Part shown: piece after piece, positions 23,674-36,168 of the stretch
Numbering within the stretch: the stretch's first letter is position 1
Layout: every line of letters starts with the position of its first letter
Assembly: GCA_038502055.1 (NCBI GenBank)
Contig: JAXRKN010000040.1
Coordinates: forward strand, 682,001 to 746,000
Source of the DNA: Tanytarsus gracilentus
Lineage: Eukaryota > Arthropoda > Insecta > Diptera > Chironomidae
Direction of reading: 5' to 3'
DNA length: 64,000 nt
Position numbers and translations under genes: made by a program
Notes under the pieces: model-generated
Seen by the model: only the letters and a program-made list of their open reading frames with translations
What the model was told of the DNA's origin: nothing
Database searches by the model: none

Positions 23674-26427
23674 TCAAAATGAAATTTGACGTTTTGCCTT
23701 CAGAACATTTGACGATGGTGTGCTGGATGTTGAGAGCTTATTTAAATTTAAGTTCGATTCACTGCCAAAGACTTTTCTCGCTGAATTTTCACGGCTTTGG
23801 AAATTCTCTCTTAGGACATTACTTTCTGCATTGCTTTTCGAAGTGCTCCGATTTAAATTTAATGAGGTATCACTTGAGCTCTTGTCGAAGAATGAACTTT
23901 CCAAGAAACTGTCGGAATTCATTGTCGAGGAGTTTAATGATGTAGATGAGAAACTCGGTGCCAAAAGGAGAGAAGAACTCTTTCGAATATATCGATTTTT
24001 TTCATACTCGTCTGGGCCAACATAACCGGAAATTTTAGTGGGATTTTGCACCTCGAGGCGTGATTTTGCCATCGCATAGATTTCCTCAAATGATCGGCCT
24101 TGTATTACGTGAAAAACCGTAAGGGTTGACATTTTCTGCATTTGATTGCTCATACTCTTGCCACAATGGTAGAATTCGGTGAGGAGCTTCTTGACTAGGC
24201 GACAAAGCATCGACATGTATTCTCTGAATTTCGCATGATCGCGACTAATTTGTTTCGACTGAAGTGATGATGATGCCGACCACAAAAGTTTCTGTTTTAA
24301 ATATTCTAAATTTAATAAATATTCTAATACAAGCAACATTACAACTTTACCTTTTTTTCGTCTTCATTTAGAGGTCTCTTAAGTCCTAAAGTATTTTTCG
24401 ATTCAGTTGATTGATTTAGGGCCACTTCAGATTGAGTTCTATAGAAAAGTGTCTTCTTATAATGATCATCAAGCGAACCCCTAGAAGTAGATGGCACAGC
24501 AACTGAAAAACTTCTGCTCTTTGCAAGTAATTGATTTGGATGCTTCGAAGGAGATTCCAGTCTCCTACTTTTGCCAAAACGATTTTCCGCATCAGGAGAC
24601 GGTGATGATCTCCTTCGTTTAGTATTTTTCGATGGTGAAAAAAGATTTCGCCTCGGTAAAACTCCACGCAGTGTTGACGATTCAGTTGCAGCTGCAGTTA
24701 ATTTTGCTGGACTCGTAAATAGTGCACGCTTTGATGAGGCTACAGTCGCTTGTGGTTTGGGCGGTAATTGTAACTGCTGTTGGCGCTTTGCTGACTTGGG
24801 TGTCTTCTTTTTACCGGGCGTTTTTTTCTTTGCCGAAGTTTTCTTCTTTTGATAGAGTTTCCTGTCGATTAAAGATGTTAAATTATTTGCAAAAAGAAAA
24901 GGCACATCAACTTACGATTTGTCAATGAGGAAAGCAGAAGACTTTTGACTAGCGTTTATAGATGTTGACTTGAGGTGAGCAGATGAAAAGACTTTTCTTC
25001 GATTTGCTAGATGACTAAGTCTACTTCCAGGCGATTGTGTCAAGACCCTGCAATATTTTTTTATAAAATAAGTTTGCTCAACTAGTTAACGATGATATTT
25101 ACCTCAGTTTTTCAATGCGCTTTTTTGCACTCGTCGGCCCATTTTTATGGGAATAAGAACTGCTTGTTTCAGCGCGAATAAATTTATCAGTATAGCGAAG
25201 ACGCATGAGTTCAATTTCTTCGCAATCAATGCTCCTATTGTAGGTAATTCCATGTGCTTTTACTTTCAACAGTTCTGACCACTCCATTGCCATAACATCT
25301 TTTAAAGCATGCGAAGGAATAAAGTGTGAGTGGCTTTTAATTTTAGCGATTGGCTCTTTGCTCAAGTTTTGCTTGTAAACAGCCAACATTTCACTCAACG
25401 AAAGTGGTAAAGTTGTGATGGACGGAGGTGCACAATGCTCAGAAAGTGACAACTGAATATTTCTCACAATAAACGTATCGGTTTCTTGCAGTGATTTATA
25501 AGAAATTTCTTCACCCATGTCACTCTTTTCGACCGAAATATTAACAGCAGCGTCAACTGAGTAATTTTTACAATTTTCATTAGGAAAAACTTCATCAACA
25601 TGTGGCTGCTCTTCGCTTTCACTGTAAAGTTCATTTTCAGCTGGTATTTCAGGTGATTTTTCATTGACTAAAATCATTTTACTGCTATCCTCCTTCTTGA
25701 GTAGCTCGAAACTCTCATTTCTAATTATTTCATCCTCTTCGTCCTCTTTCGTAGTGTCAAGTAACTCCTCTGGTAACAATAGTTCACATCCGTCTTTTTT
25801 CTCAGTGCTTGAAGTGATTTCGGAAATTTTTCCATTGAACGATAAATCAATGTTGTTAGTGTCCTCATTGGCTATTTGTTGATGACAAGATATGTTGAGA
25901 TCCATTGCATTGCAGCTATCCTCTAACTGATGACTAAACGAAGTCAATTCCTTACTAGAGTCCAGTAATTCCAGTCTTTGAAAGTTGTAACCGGCAGAGC
26001 TATTGATAGCCAAACTATCGGTATATTTTTTATTTTGGTCCATGAGAACGGTCGACTCCTGTGAGACGTCAAGCGGCTGTGAATTCATTCGCTTAATTAT
26101 ATGCTCGAAATTTTGCAAATTATCACTTCCTTCATGCTTGAAACCAGGCACTATTGGTAGCCAACTGTAGACTAAAGGTGTTGTGCTGTATTCATTGTAA
26201 TAATCATAGTCGGGCTCATAGCTTGGAGCCGCCACCAATGGATTCAAATCGTCGAGGATTGGAAAAATTGTTTCATCCACTGAAAAGTTGCAGGATTCAT
26301 ATTCAGGAATAATGAGACTGTTCATGTTGAGTCCTTTTTCCATCGCGTCAAAGTCACATGATTGTCTTCGCTGTTCAGCACTCTGTGAAGCGAGAAAAAA
26401 TAATTCAAGAGGGTCATTAAACTCCAT
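23674..26427 (-). CDS. Probable MTBP-like replication-initiation protein
   Basis: The predicted protein is 861 aa in four exons (26427-25103, 25047-24916, 24861-24351, 24291-23674), with phases agreeing throughout. The N-terminal 440 residues are acidic and serine-rich. A region around residues 345-440 holds SLSEMLAVYKQNLSKEP and a basic RLRYTDKFIRAETSSSYSHK motif. Exons 2-3 are lysine/proline/serine-rich and probably disordered. The last exon starts with a conserved-looking helical segment: KLLWSASSSLQSKQISRDH, then a stretch with MLCRLVKKLLTEFYH, and HVIQG. Its spacing resembles the C-terminal Sld7-like domain of MTBP, the Treslin partner in origin firing; length is near human MTBP (904 aa). 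That assignment is from remembered sequence patterns only. The start is the ATG at 26427 in a good context (AAATGG). A short out-of-frame upstream frame begins at 26522 and could be a uORF. Confidence 0.5.
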
Positions 26428-28474
26428 TTATGAAATGGATATTAAGTTAAATTTACCGAAGCTGAACCGCTTGAGTCTGAAGATTCATAGCTATTATTTA
26501 TTTTAGAACGAAAATTATTCATTCTTTGGTCCTTCAATCTGCCGAAAAAATTAATTTTATATTGAATAACTGGGGTACTAATTAAAGGCGCACTTTGACA
26601 AAAAAAAATCATTAACCTACACTTCAAACTCACCTCAATTTTCCCTCTAAAATTATTTATTTTTGCATTTTATTCACTTTCAACTAAATATTTTAGATAT
26701 CACAATTTCAATGGCTATTGTCCTTAATTTAAATTCACTAAAATTCCTTCGTATCCTTTTGTTATGCCTAGATTGAAACGGATTTTTTTTTCGGGTTTAG
26801 AAAGAAAGCCAAACTAATTTGCGATATTTTCCGATTACTACTAGCTTTATTAACTTTCTTTCACGATAATTCGATGCTTTATGTCAGTAAATTCATTTAT
26901 TTTCACTAATTGATTCACTTGATCAGCTTGTTTTGAGTTAAATGAATTAAATACGTCTGCAACAAAATTTCAAAGTGAGAAGTCCGCGTAAAATGAGAAT
27001 TTAAAAAATCTTCTCTCTCTCTCTCTTGCCGATCGACCGTTAATATTAACTTTTGATATTATTTGGGAATTAACAATTTACCGAAATTAAAAGAATATCA
27101 GGTAGGAATAAAAATTAACAAACGATGATCATCAAATTGAATACCTGAATTTTATATACATATATTTATGTACTTTAATATAATGTAGTGGTGTCATAAA
27201 ATATTTAAACACCTCTCAAAAAAATAAAATATATAAAATTTAAATTTAAATTTTAAAATTTTCTCATAATCTTTATGTGTGACAAAAATTCAAGAAAACT
27301 TTTGCAAATCATTAAAACATTCTTGAGCACGTTGCTTGTGGAAAAAATTATGATTTACCTCCCACATGACCAACGTACTTATTGTTTGAGGAGGGTTTTT
27401 ACGAGTAGGCACTGAAGTTGAGTAAATTAGGTTGCAGTAATAAATTTTAACATTATTCTCCTGCATATGAAGGTATTCAAAAAAGTAAAATATAAAATAA
27501 AAATTTAAAAATCAGCACAAAATGACATTTGTTCTTTTTGCGATAACGTAACATAGCTCGTAACTGTTAATTCAGCATAATATGCGAATGACATTTGAGA
27601 TCATGCAAAGAAAAATGAAGAAACACGTGATTGAATTATGTTTTTCATTTATTTCTATTGTATTTTTATCTCTCTCAACAAAGAAAATTCACAATTACAT
27701 TATACATAATTTCTTTAATAATGATGATAGTATATTTTTGTCTCACATGTTTCACATTCTTTCACATACATTCATTTTTATATTCCTGAATATCAATTTG
27801 TATAATATCGCAAAGATTTTCAGTAAAAATAATATTAGCTTGAAAATCTTTGATGCTATCAATTTTAACTAAAATTAAATGATTCTTAAAAATTTTATTG
27901 TAAGGGAAAATTAAATAAAAATTATTTTTCTATTTTTTTTTATTGTCGAGAAAGTTAGAGATTCTGTTCTTTTTTGTCACATCCATCAAAAAATTAATGT
28001 TGTCGTGGCCTCTTATCACCTTTCCATTTAGCGTCCAGATATGAGTTAACACATAGCATATAAATAACGTGTGTATTTAATTTTATATGGAGAGTCCACA
28101 GTATATCATCAAAATATAGAAACGGTTATAAAATATTTTTTTCTCATCATGTTTTAAAGCGACAACGACGGCCTTATGGTAGATACACCATGATTTTTTT
28201 TGAGTAAAAGAATATATATCGACATTCTCCAGCTGCATTGAGATCCACATTATTATCATTTAATAAAATGAGTCACACATATAATGTATAAGGAGATAGC
28301 AGAGTAAGGTTATTTCATGTGACTTCCAAGTCATGACACCATTTATAGATTAGATTTCCACATTAAGTGTTACATGTTTTTTTTGTTGTATGTATATATT
28401 TTCATGCGTTATCTTAATTAGATTAAAATGCATTTCATTATATAAAATAAATTTCATATGAAGTCATGTGTCTC
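26428..28474. other. Intergenic region upstream of the MTBP-like gene
   Basis: The first about 220 bp probably carry the 5' UTR of the minus-strand gene, including a donor-like GAG|GTGAG near 26635 and acceptor CGGCAG near 26541 that would remove a 5' UTR intron. A CT microsatellite lies at 27012-27027. The rest is AT-rich with no coding signature, and it contains the 3' end of the prohormone-like gene. Confidence 0.5.
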
Positions 28475-31400
28475 TTAATATCCGAGGGAGCGTAATGCAG
28501 AATTTAAACATGGATTTCTTACGCATTCTCTTGGTCCAACTTTCGGTCCCGAAAAAGTTCGAAGAACTTTCAAGGCTTGTGCTCCATTTAGCTTGCATTT
28601 CGAGTTGTTGCCACACGTATCTTGAATTTCATACAAATATCCATAGTCACACTGAACTTCTGAGTCTCCCTGTGAAATAGAGCATTAAATTGTAAATGAG
28701 AGCATCATTATGTGCATATATGACTTACACAGAGATAACACAACTGATGCGCACCACAGGCTTCCAATAAATTATGGTGCGAATCACCACTCAACAAATC
28801 TATACTACGGCAACGTTTCTCTATGACGTCCAATAGTGGACAATTTTTCTCGAAAACCCTTCCACCACCCATGTAGCCTTCTGACATCGGTGCTCCTTCC
28901 TCTCGGTCTTCCACTTCATCAATATCATTAGTCATAACACTTTTCTTTTGTGATCGCTTCTTTTTCTTTTTATTTTCCTCGTCTTCGTCATTAAGACCAT
29001 TGATACGCCTCTCTTCGCTTTCAATTTTTTTCAGTGGTGTTTCAATCTCATGGCTATCGATAGATAAAGTTATTAAAGTTTACTCACGAGACTTCTGAAA
29101 ATTAAATACCAACCCATTGTTATCGAACTCAACCTTCTCCTTTTTGATTGCTACACGTTTTGCTTTTTTCTTATCATCATCTTCATCGAATTCACCCTCA
29201 CTTCTCACTTGAGATCCCAGCAAATTTTTATCGACTGACTTTTGAAATGCCAATGATTGCTTTAAACGCGCAATTGCTCTTCGCATTTTATCAAGGCTAT
29301 ATGCAGCAGCGAGTCTATCATTCATTTCATTTCGCATTTCCTTAACATCCGATGGACTCAAGTTTTCTATAACTTAATTAATTGTAAGATCAAATAATAC
29401 AATTTTTGTTCAAAATTATTCCATACCATCATGATGTGAATAATATCTCGCGGTGTCTTCGATAATTAAATTTTTCATAGCTTTTAACTTTCTATCCATC
29501 GCATCCAATTTATCCTCATTTCTCGATCGTTTAGTTTTTACTTCTGGTTCCTCGCTGTCCTCATAGTAACTGTCAGGAAGAACTATATCTATGTAAGGAA
29601 CATCATAAAAATTAATTGAATTTTAATTAAATTATTGATGGAAAGCACTTGCCATAATAATCCTCATAATCATATTCACCGCGCTTTTTGAGGTCGTTGA
29701 ATCGAGGAAGATTTAAACTATTTGATCTCTTCTTTTTCCGATCGATGCCAAAGATTTTTGACCACTGTACGGATTTTTTCTTTATGGCTCCTTTCTTTTC
29801 AGGAAAACTTTCTGCGCCTACCACTTCTAAGCTTTTTTTGGCTTCGCGTTTCTTCTTTTTCTTCTTTTTATCATCGTCCGAATCATCTAAATGTATTGAA
29901 TTTATTTATTAGTCTATGACGTTAATTTTAAAAATTTATCTTTTATCATGCAAGAGAGGGAGAGATTTTTTATAAAATTTATCCCAATCTCCCGGCTTTT
30001 TATATATATTTTAAAATTTACATTACCGTCATGTTCTTCATAATCTTTTTGATAAAAGTCCCATGAAATATACGCGAGAGAAGAGGGTATATGTTAGTGG
30101 TTTAATTAATTTTTAATACACTTAATCGACAAATGTTTTATGGCATTACCATCATCATCTTCTTGTTCGGGATCGGAATCGGAGTCCTCATCTTCCGTAA
30201 GATAAAGAAGATCTCTCTTTTTTGTGTTACGCTTTTTGTCATCGCCGCTGTCATGTGAATGATGCGGGGCCACCATACTGGAATGTTGTTGTCGATCTGG
30301 TTCAATTTTGATGCCATCACCATGATTACTCATGTCCATTGAACGCTTCTTCTTTTTCATATCATTACCTTCGTTGACTACGGAATTAACTCCAAAAATG
30401 CCTCTTAAATCCTGACTTATTTTGTCATTGCCTTCTCCGGTAATTCGCGAATGTGAAATTTCATTTTCATTTCCCTTGGGCGACCTTTTTGTAACGGGAA
30501 ATCGCTTCTTGCGACTAGCCGGTAACCATGGAAGCATTGGCATTGAGCGCTTGTCTTCCCAGTAGACAGGGGCAACCTCAGCATCACCCCGCTTCAAGAG
30601 AGAGAAGATTAAAATCATTTAAGCCCTATTAAAGGTATTTTTTTAACAAACCTGTCGCTTCTTTTTCTTCTTGCTAATGTCCTCATAATTTACAGGATAA
30701 TCAGACTCAACGTTATTATTCTCATTGTCATTAAAAAGCTCTTGTTCAATGGCACTCTCGTCGTCTTGATAGCGATTCCACATGTTATGCAATGCCTCAC
30801 GATACTCGTCCTCACGCTCACGTTCCCGTTCATCCTCGATTGCCTTTAGAAACTTTTCAGCTAATTGTGGCTGTTGCTGATGATGTTGAGATGGTAAACG
30901 TGACCGCTCACGAAAAACAGATGATCCTAACAAAGCGCGAATGAGGATACAATTTAAAATGAATAAAAAAATATTGAAAAAGCTCTGGGTGAAATTTTTC
31001 TTGTTCTTAATACATAAAGAATGCACACAGGACTTTCATAATATTTTAAGAAGATGATGGAATGGGAGAATAACCTCTTAAGCTGATGAGAAGCAAGTGG
31101 AAAAAAATGTCGAGAATCTCATGAATAGTAAAAATAGAAAAAAGAATCCTCCATTCTTATTTTTTCCAAGCAATTTATTCCAAATGCCATCTTTATATTT
31201 GTGTGTGTGTCTACGTTGGGATCGTCGGAATAAATCACAAATGAAATGTGTGAGAGAGAGAGAGTATAAAAATGCTCTTAGACATTTTATTTGCTATTTG
31301 CTCCCTTCTTTAAGTGCTATCCTCGAAAATTTTCTTATCAATGGGAAAGAGTGATTGATTAAATTCAAACACACTTGTTGTGAATGAACATCAAATCGGA

Positions 31401-32688
31401 CACAAAAGCTCTGATAAAAGCCCTTCATCGGCATCTCACTTGAGAACATCTTGCTTTTCATCCTAAACACTTAATCTCAAAAAAAATATTTAAAAATATA
31501 ACGAGAAATATTAAAGCGAGGCGAGGATAAAAAATATTGCTAGAAAAGATGAAAATGTCTTTCTTCAAATCAATCTAATCAGTCAAGTGAGAAGTGAACA
31601 AGAAAAGTATTTTAGAAAGAGAGCTCTAAAGGTAGTTAAAAGGATCAAATTTTGATACACACACGCAGTTTAGTAATAAATATAATACCTCGTTTTCGGA
31701 ACAATGTCCGTTTGCGATAAGCGAGATAGTCGTCATAATCTGGATTGCTACGTGACAAGTAATGTGCTTTTGCTTTATTTGATGCATGCTGTCCACGTTC
31801 GAACCCATAATCTGTTAAAAGTGAACAATAAATATTATAAGAGATTAACACAGACATTTGTTGCTAAAAGCAACCCTCTTATGCAGAAGAAACCACTAGA
31901 ATGGTCTCGCTATAAATAAATCATAGCTAAAACCTCAACATTAGCACGTAGATGAAAGATTGGTTGCGTTGTCAAAAGATTCAATTAACCTTTTTGCTCG
32001 CACAAAGAACAAATGCTGAGAATGAAGGAAAACTCTAACTAACTCAATTTCAGGATAAATTAAGTTTTCCAATTCAATTAGAAACAGAATTAATTTATCT
32101 CTTTCATACTTTACAAAAGAAAAAAATTTGAGTGCGACTCGTGAAAAAAATTTAATTACAAATTTTGAATTAGCCATGATAATTTTAAACAAACACACTT
32201 ACCGACGAAATCATCGCTGTCATTGTCCTCTTCTAAATTTGAATTCTGTAACTCATCTCTTGCCAGCTCAATTTCTCGTTCGTTTAACGCTTCAACGGCA
32301 GGCTAAATAATGACAATAAAATAGGGACATCAGCACACGCGTAGATACTTAATTTGATTTTATCATGGCAATATCATATCATTTAACCAAGTGTATGTAA
32401 TGAAATTTCTAATGATTTATCATCAGAACTCTATAATTGGTAACTAAGCAATTAAAATACGTCACTAAATGACACTGCGGAATTTATTTCGCCGTAGAGA
32501 ATTTTTGTATGCTTGAATTATGGATGAGATTATTTTTGGACATTCTCAAGTGAATATGGGACGGCATGCAACAAGCTCTACATGTGTAACAAATAAATTA
32601 CCTGTAGCGAAAAACGAGATGGTGATTGTAAAGTCAAATGACACGCACTTAAAAAAATGGCAAAAATTAGTAGATGCCTCGGAGCCAT
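28475..32688 (-). CDS. Secreted dibasic-rich precursor, candidate NVP-like/prohormone-2 neuropeptide precursor
   Basis: Eleven exons give 732 aa: 32688-32602, 32302-32203, 31811-31689, 30926-30652, 30591-30150, 30044-30027, 29886-29653, 29588-29427, 29366-29088, 29012-28729 and 28669-28475. Exon 1 is a clean signal peptide (MAPRHLLIFAIFLSACHLTL). The mature protein is very hydrophilic and packed with KR, RKKR and KKKR sites. Exon 5 holds VAPVYWEDKR, then MPMLPWLPASRKKRFPVTKR, then SPK, which looks like a run of prohormone-convertase products. The C-terminus is a separate cysteine-bearing module (CPLLDVIEKRC, CGAHQLCYLCG, CGNNSKC). This design resembles the insect NVP-like/prohormone-2 precursors as I remember them, with VPVYQEPRF-type peptides and a C-terminal Cys module, but it is longer. 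Expected to act in the secretory pathway of neuroendocrine cells. The 29013-29087 intron has a weak acceptor, and its exact boundary is uncertain. Confidence 0.55.
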
Positions 32689-33469
32689 GACTCTTCTTAT
32701 CCTTTAAAATTTCTTCAATTTTTTATATAATGATTTAATTTATTTGAACATTGAGATGAAAATTTCTTCGAAATAGTTTTTTTTTGTCAAGTAAAAATCA
32801 ATAAAGAAGTTTTAGAACCGAAAAAAATCTTTAGAAGCGAAAATTCTTCAACAATATCACTTTAGATAAATAAAATCTCTTTTTCGATGATTTTAAGAAA
32901 GCTTTCAAAGTCTCTTCACAGCATAAAGTGAATATAAAACAAAATAACTTTTTATCACTTTAACTAAACTACAAATTTTATCCTTAACCACTTTTTAGCG
33001 ACTTTATTAGTGGAATCGAAAATACCGACTGACTTTTCTAACTCAACTCATTCGGCTCCACATAAAAAGTTTAATCTACGAGCTTTCATGTTGCACATTG
33101 TTGTATTGAGAGCTTTTTTTCTCCTTCTCGTTTACACGAAGTTGTGCTTTTGTTATCCTTACACAACACATTCAGAAAACATTCCCGACTTACAATCGAT
33201 GTGCGCGCGCATGTTGTTTTTCCTTTTCACATCATCAACGACCATGAGAAAAAAGTATTTTCATCGTCAACGCCAGCATTAATTTTCCATGCTAAGAAAT
33301 CCCAAGAATTTATCGCATTGAACACCATTGCATCACGTACACAAGCCAAAGATAGAAGAAAAAAGGAGGAAAGAACAATTGGAATTTTGATAATTATAGT
33401 ATTGGAAAAGGCAGATGAGCTCAAAAATTTCCCCCTTGAATATTTTCTCATAATTTTGTGTTAAAGATG
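32689..33469. other. Upstream flank of the prohormone-like gene
   Basis: AT-rich DNA with no coding signature. It should hold the promoter and 5' UTR of the minus-strand precursor gene. It ends where the first copy of the conserved-end repeat begins. Confidence 0.5.
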
Positions 33470-34468
33470 AAAAATGTTTCAAAACCCACACGTGGGTGTT
33501 GCCGCGTAACCCACTTGTAACAGATCAGTGTTTGAAAATCAAGTGCATAAAAAATGAGTTTAAGTCAATCCGGATACTTTGGCTGTCCGTGGCAGTCCTG
33601 TTCGACCATTCCTCAAAAATCGTCTATGTCATTAGATTCCTGGTCCAATTACGAGTTCAACGATACCCATGAAGTCATAGTTCTGAAAAATGGACATTTT
33701 GGCTGTCCGTGGCACTACTGGCCGGCCTTGATTAGCATTTATCAAAAATCATCTATATCAATAGATTCCTGGTCCAATCACGAGTTCAACGATACCCATG
33801 AAGCCATAGTTCTGAAAAATGGACATTATGGCTGTCCGTGGCACTACTGGCCGTCCATGATGGACATTCATCAAAAATCATCAATGCCATTCGATTCCTG
33901 GTCCAATTACGAGTTCAACGAGATACATGAAGCCATAGTTCTGAAAAATGGACATTTTGGCTGTCCATGGCACTGCTGGCCGGCCATGATGGACATTCCT
34001 CAAAAATCATCTATATCAATCGATTCCTGGTCCAATCACGAGTTCAACGATACCCATGAAGCCATAGTTCTGAAAAATGGACATTTTGGCTGTCTGTGGC
34101 ACGACCATAGGTCACGACTCGAAAAATCATGTATGTCAATCGATTCCTGGTCAAGTTACGAATCAATGCCAATCGATTTCTGGTCCAATCACGAGTTCAA
34201 CGATACCCATGAAGCCATATAAGAGAAAATTTGTATGAAAAATGGACGTTATGGCCGTCCATGGCACGACCATAGGTCATGACTCAAAAAATAGTCAGTG
34301 CCTGCACATATAGACCCTAAGAGCTACCATCTGGCGAAAACTAGAAGTCTCTAGCTGGTCCAGGGACCGAGATCTCGCTTGTGCAGACGGACGGACGGAC
34401 AGACGGACGGACGGACGGACGGACGGAATCACGAGCATATAAGCGTTACACCACTTTGTGGGTTACGC
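33470..34468 (+). mobile_element. Non-autonomous repeat element, copy 1 (conserved ends, 129-bp tandem core)
   Basis: The left end shares GAAAAATGTTTCAAAACCCA and the following CACGTGGGTGTTGCCGCG with copy 3 (56,153). It contains GCGTAACCCAC (33504-33514), which is inverted at the right end as GTGGGTTACGC (34458-34468). Between them lies a tandem array, then a conserved tail with GAGCTACCATCTGGCGAAAA, AAGTCTCTAGCTGGTC, a (GACG)n tract (about 34388-34425) and GAGCATATAAGCGTTAC. No transposase is encoded. The 11-bp inverted termini fit a MITE-like element. No target-site duplication could be fixed by eye. Confidence 0.75.
33554..34222 (+). repeat. 129-bp tandem array, open in frame as a 43-residue repeat protein
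   Basis: The unit start TGGACAT recurs at 33691, 33820, 33949 and 34078, an exact 129-bp period, with a shorter degenerate unit at the right. Because 129 is a multiple of three, one frame stays open for 222 codons from ATG 33554 to TAA. It encodes repeats with GCPWHYWP, SSISIDSWSN and EFNDTHEAIVLKNGHF. Coding capacity is doubtful. The related array at 50.6-51.2 kb has stop codons (TGA at DSW, TAG at the FGC position) in the equivalent frame, and there is no signal peptide, splice site or family match. Confidence 0.7.
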
Positions 34469-36168
34469 TAAAAAACGTATACCTATAATATTCTTTCGTG
34501 TCGTATAGACTCTCTTTTTATTTTACGACCGACCCAACCCATAAAACACTTACGTTTGCTACCGCTAGAAAATAAAAGTATTTTAAGTCCAAAAATGTTA
34601 ATTTCATCTGTAAATCAAGAACTTTCTCTGAAAATAAAAATACTTTAGAGCAATATAAAGACTAGAGAAAGATTGTTTTTTTTTTAGTTTTTAGGTTTTA
34701 GTTTGTATCTCCATACAATTTTATTTTCATCAAATTTTTTTTATTGTTTTTTGATAATTTTTTTGAGAGTTTTCTGTATTCTTAAAAGCTAAAGTATAGT
34801 AATAATAGTAATTACATTAAATCTTTTCTCTTTCAAATGTGTAAGCGTAAAGTTTTTTATTTCATATATTGTTTGAATAAATTACGATCATCTTGATGTA
34901 TTATACTTCTCTTTTCAACATCCATAAATATTTAAATTGGAGTTAGATTAAGTAGTAAGTATATACGTGAATATTTCCTGTTACTTTGACATTACTATTG
35001 ATTGAAAGATATTAAGTAGATTAATTATTAATATTTTTTTTTGAGAAATGTCAATACATTAACGGAACACTGAAGAATGATCGAAATTTAATTTTTTTCG
35101 CCTCTGATTAAAGCTTCAATTCATCCCATTTAAAAAATTTTGAGGAAAAGTGAGAAAAAGTTGTAAGTGTTCATCATCTTTTTAATCAGTTATAATTGTT
35201 ATATTTTTGGTTTACATATAGAGATGAAAGGTACACATTTAATGTACTTCATATTTTTTTTTTCTCAAAAACGCTAGATGCTAGAATTTTCATATCGGCT
35301 ACTATCTATTTAATAGTGTATTTAAAAGATAATATATACATAAATTAATTTACATAAAAGCTATTTCAACACTCTATTTAATAAGAATGCTTAATTTTTT
35401 TTGTGAGTTACACTTTTTCTCTAAATTCATCATTAAACAATTTTTCACAGTCTACATTCCCAACGCAGCAATAAGAGATATTTATTTTTGTTATATTTTG
35501 TATTGCAATTTGCAAAAAAAAAGAGATACAAAATGTTTTAGTTGGAAATCCTAATCGGAGATTAAATTAATCATCAGCTTTCGAAAAAAACGCGTTTAAT
35601 CTAACTATCATTATTCACTGAACTAGTTTGTTTTACAAGAAAATACAGTCAATTCATTTCCTACATTAATCACTAAACCAACGCAAACTAAAAATTCTTT
35701 TTCAAAAATCATAGAATTGATTTTCATCTTACAACATATATTCATACATGAAATGAAAATTATTTCAAAGAGCTTATCAAATAAAATTAAAAGACCTTGA
35801 GATATTTCTATATACATCATATAAAATTTATCTTTAAATTTTTTTTCGCATACTATACAGAAATTTTAGCAAAGTTTCAAGACGGCAATGAAATATGTAA
35901 ATATTTATTTCTAGCTCTTAGAAACACCCAAAAAGTAAAATTCGATTATTTTATTAAAGTGCTCACATTATCAATCAACGTTTTTTTAAAGATTTTAATT
36001 AGATGATATTAGATTTCTTGAAGTAAAGAAAATGCACTCATCAAAAAATTCATGTGTGGGGGAGAGAGGAAGGAAGAAAAAATGTTTTTCGAATGAAACA
36101 AAATTTTAAAATAAAAATTGCATAACAAAAAAATATCAAAGAATTTAATCACATGTCTATTTATTTTG
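34469..36168. other. AT-rich intergenic DNA
   Basis: Homopolymer-rich sequence with no defensible reading frame. Short frames on both strands near 35.6-36.0 kb overlap each other and have no recognisable content. Confidence 0.5.

Noticed and set aside
26442..26633. Upstream exon joined to the MTBP-like gene (MNNFRSKINN...)
   Set aside because: Joining it would need a 35-base intron, too short for insect splicing. It is kept only as a possible uORF.
27582..27872. 96-codon plus-strand frame
   Set aside because: Almost entirely F, I, N, H and S residues, as expected of AT-rich DNA. No start context or homology.
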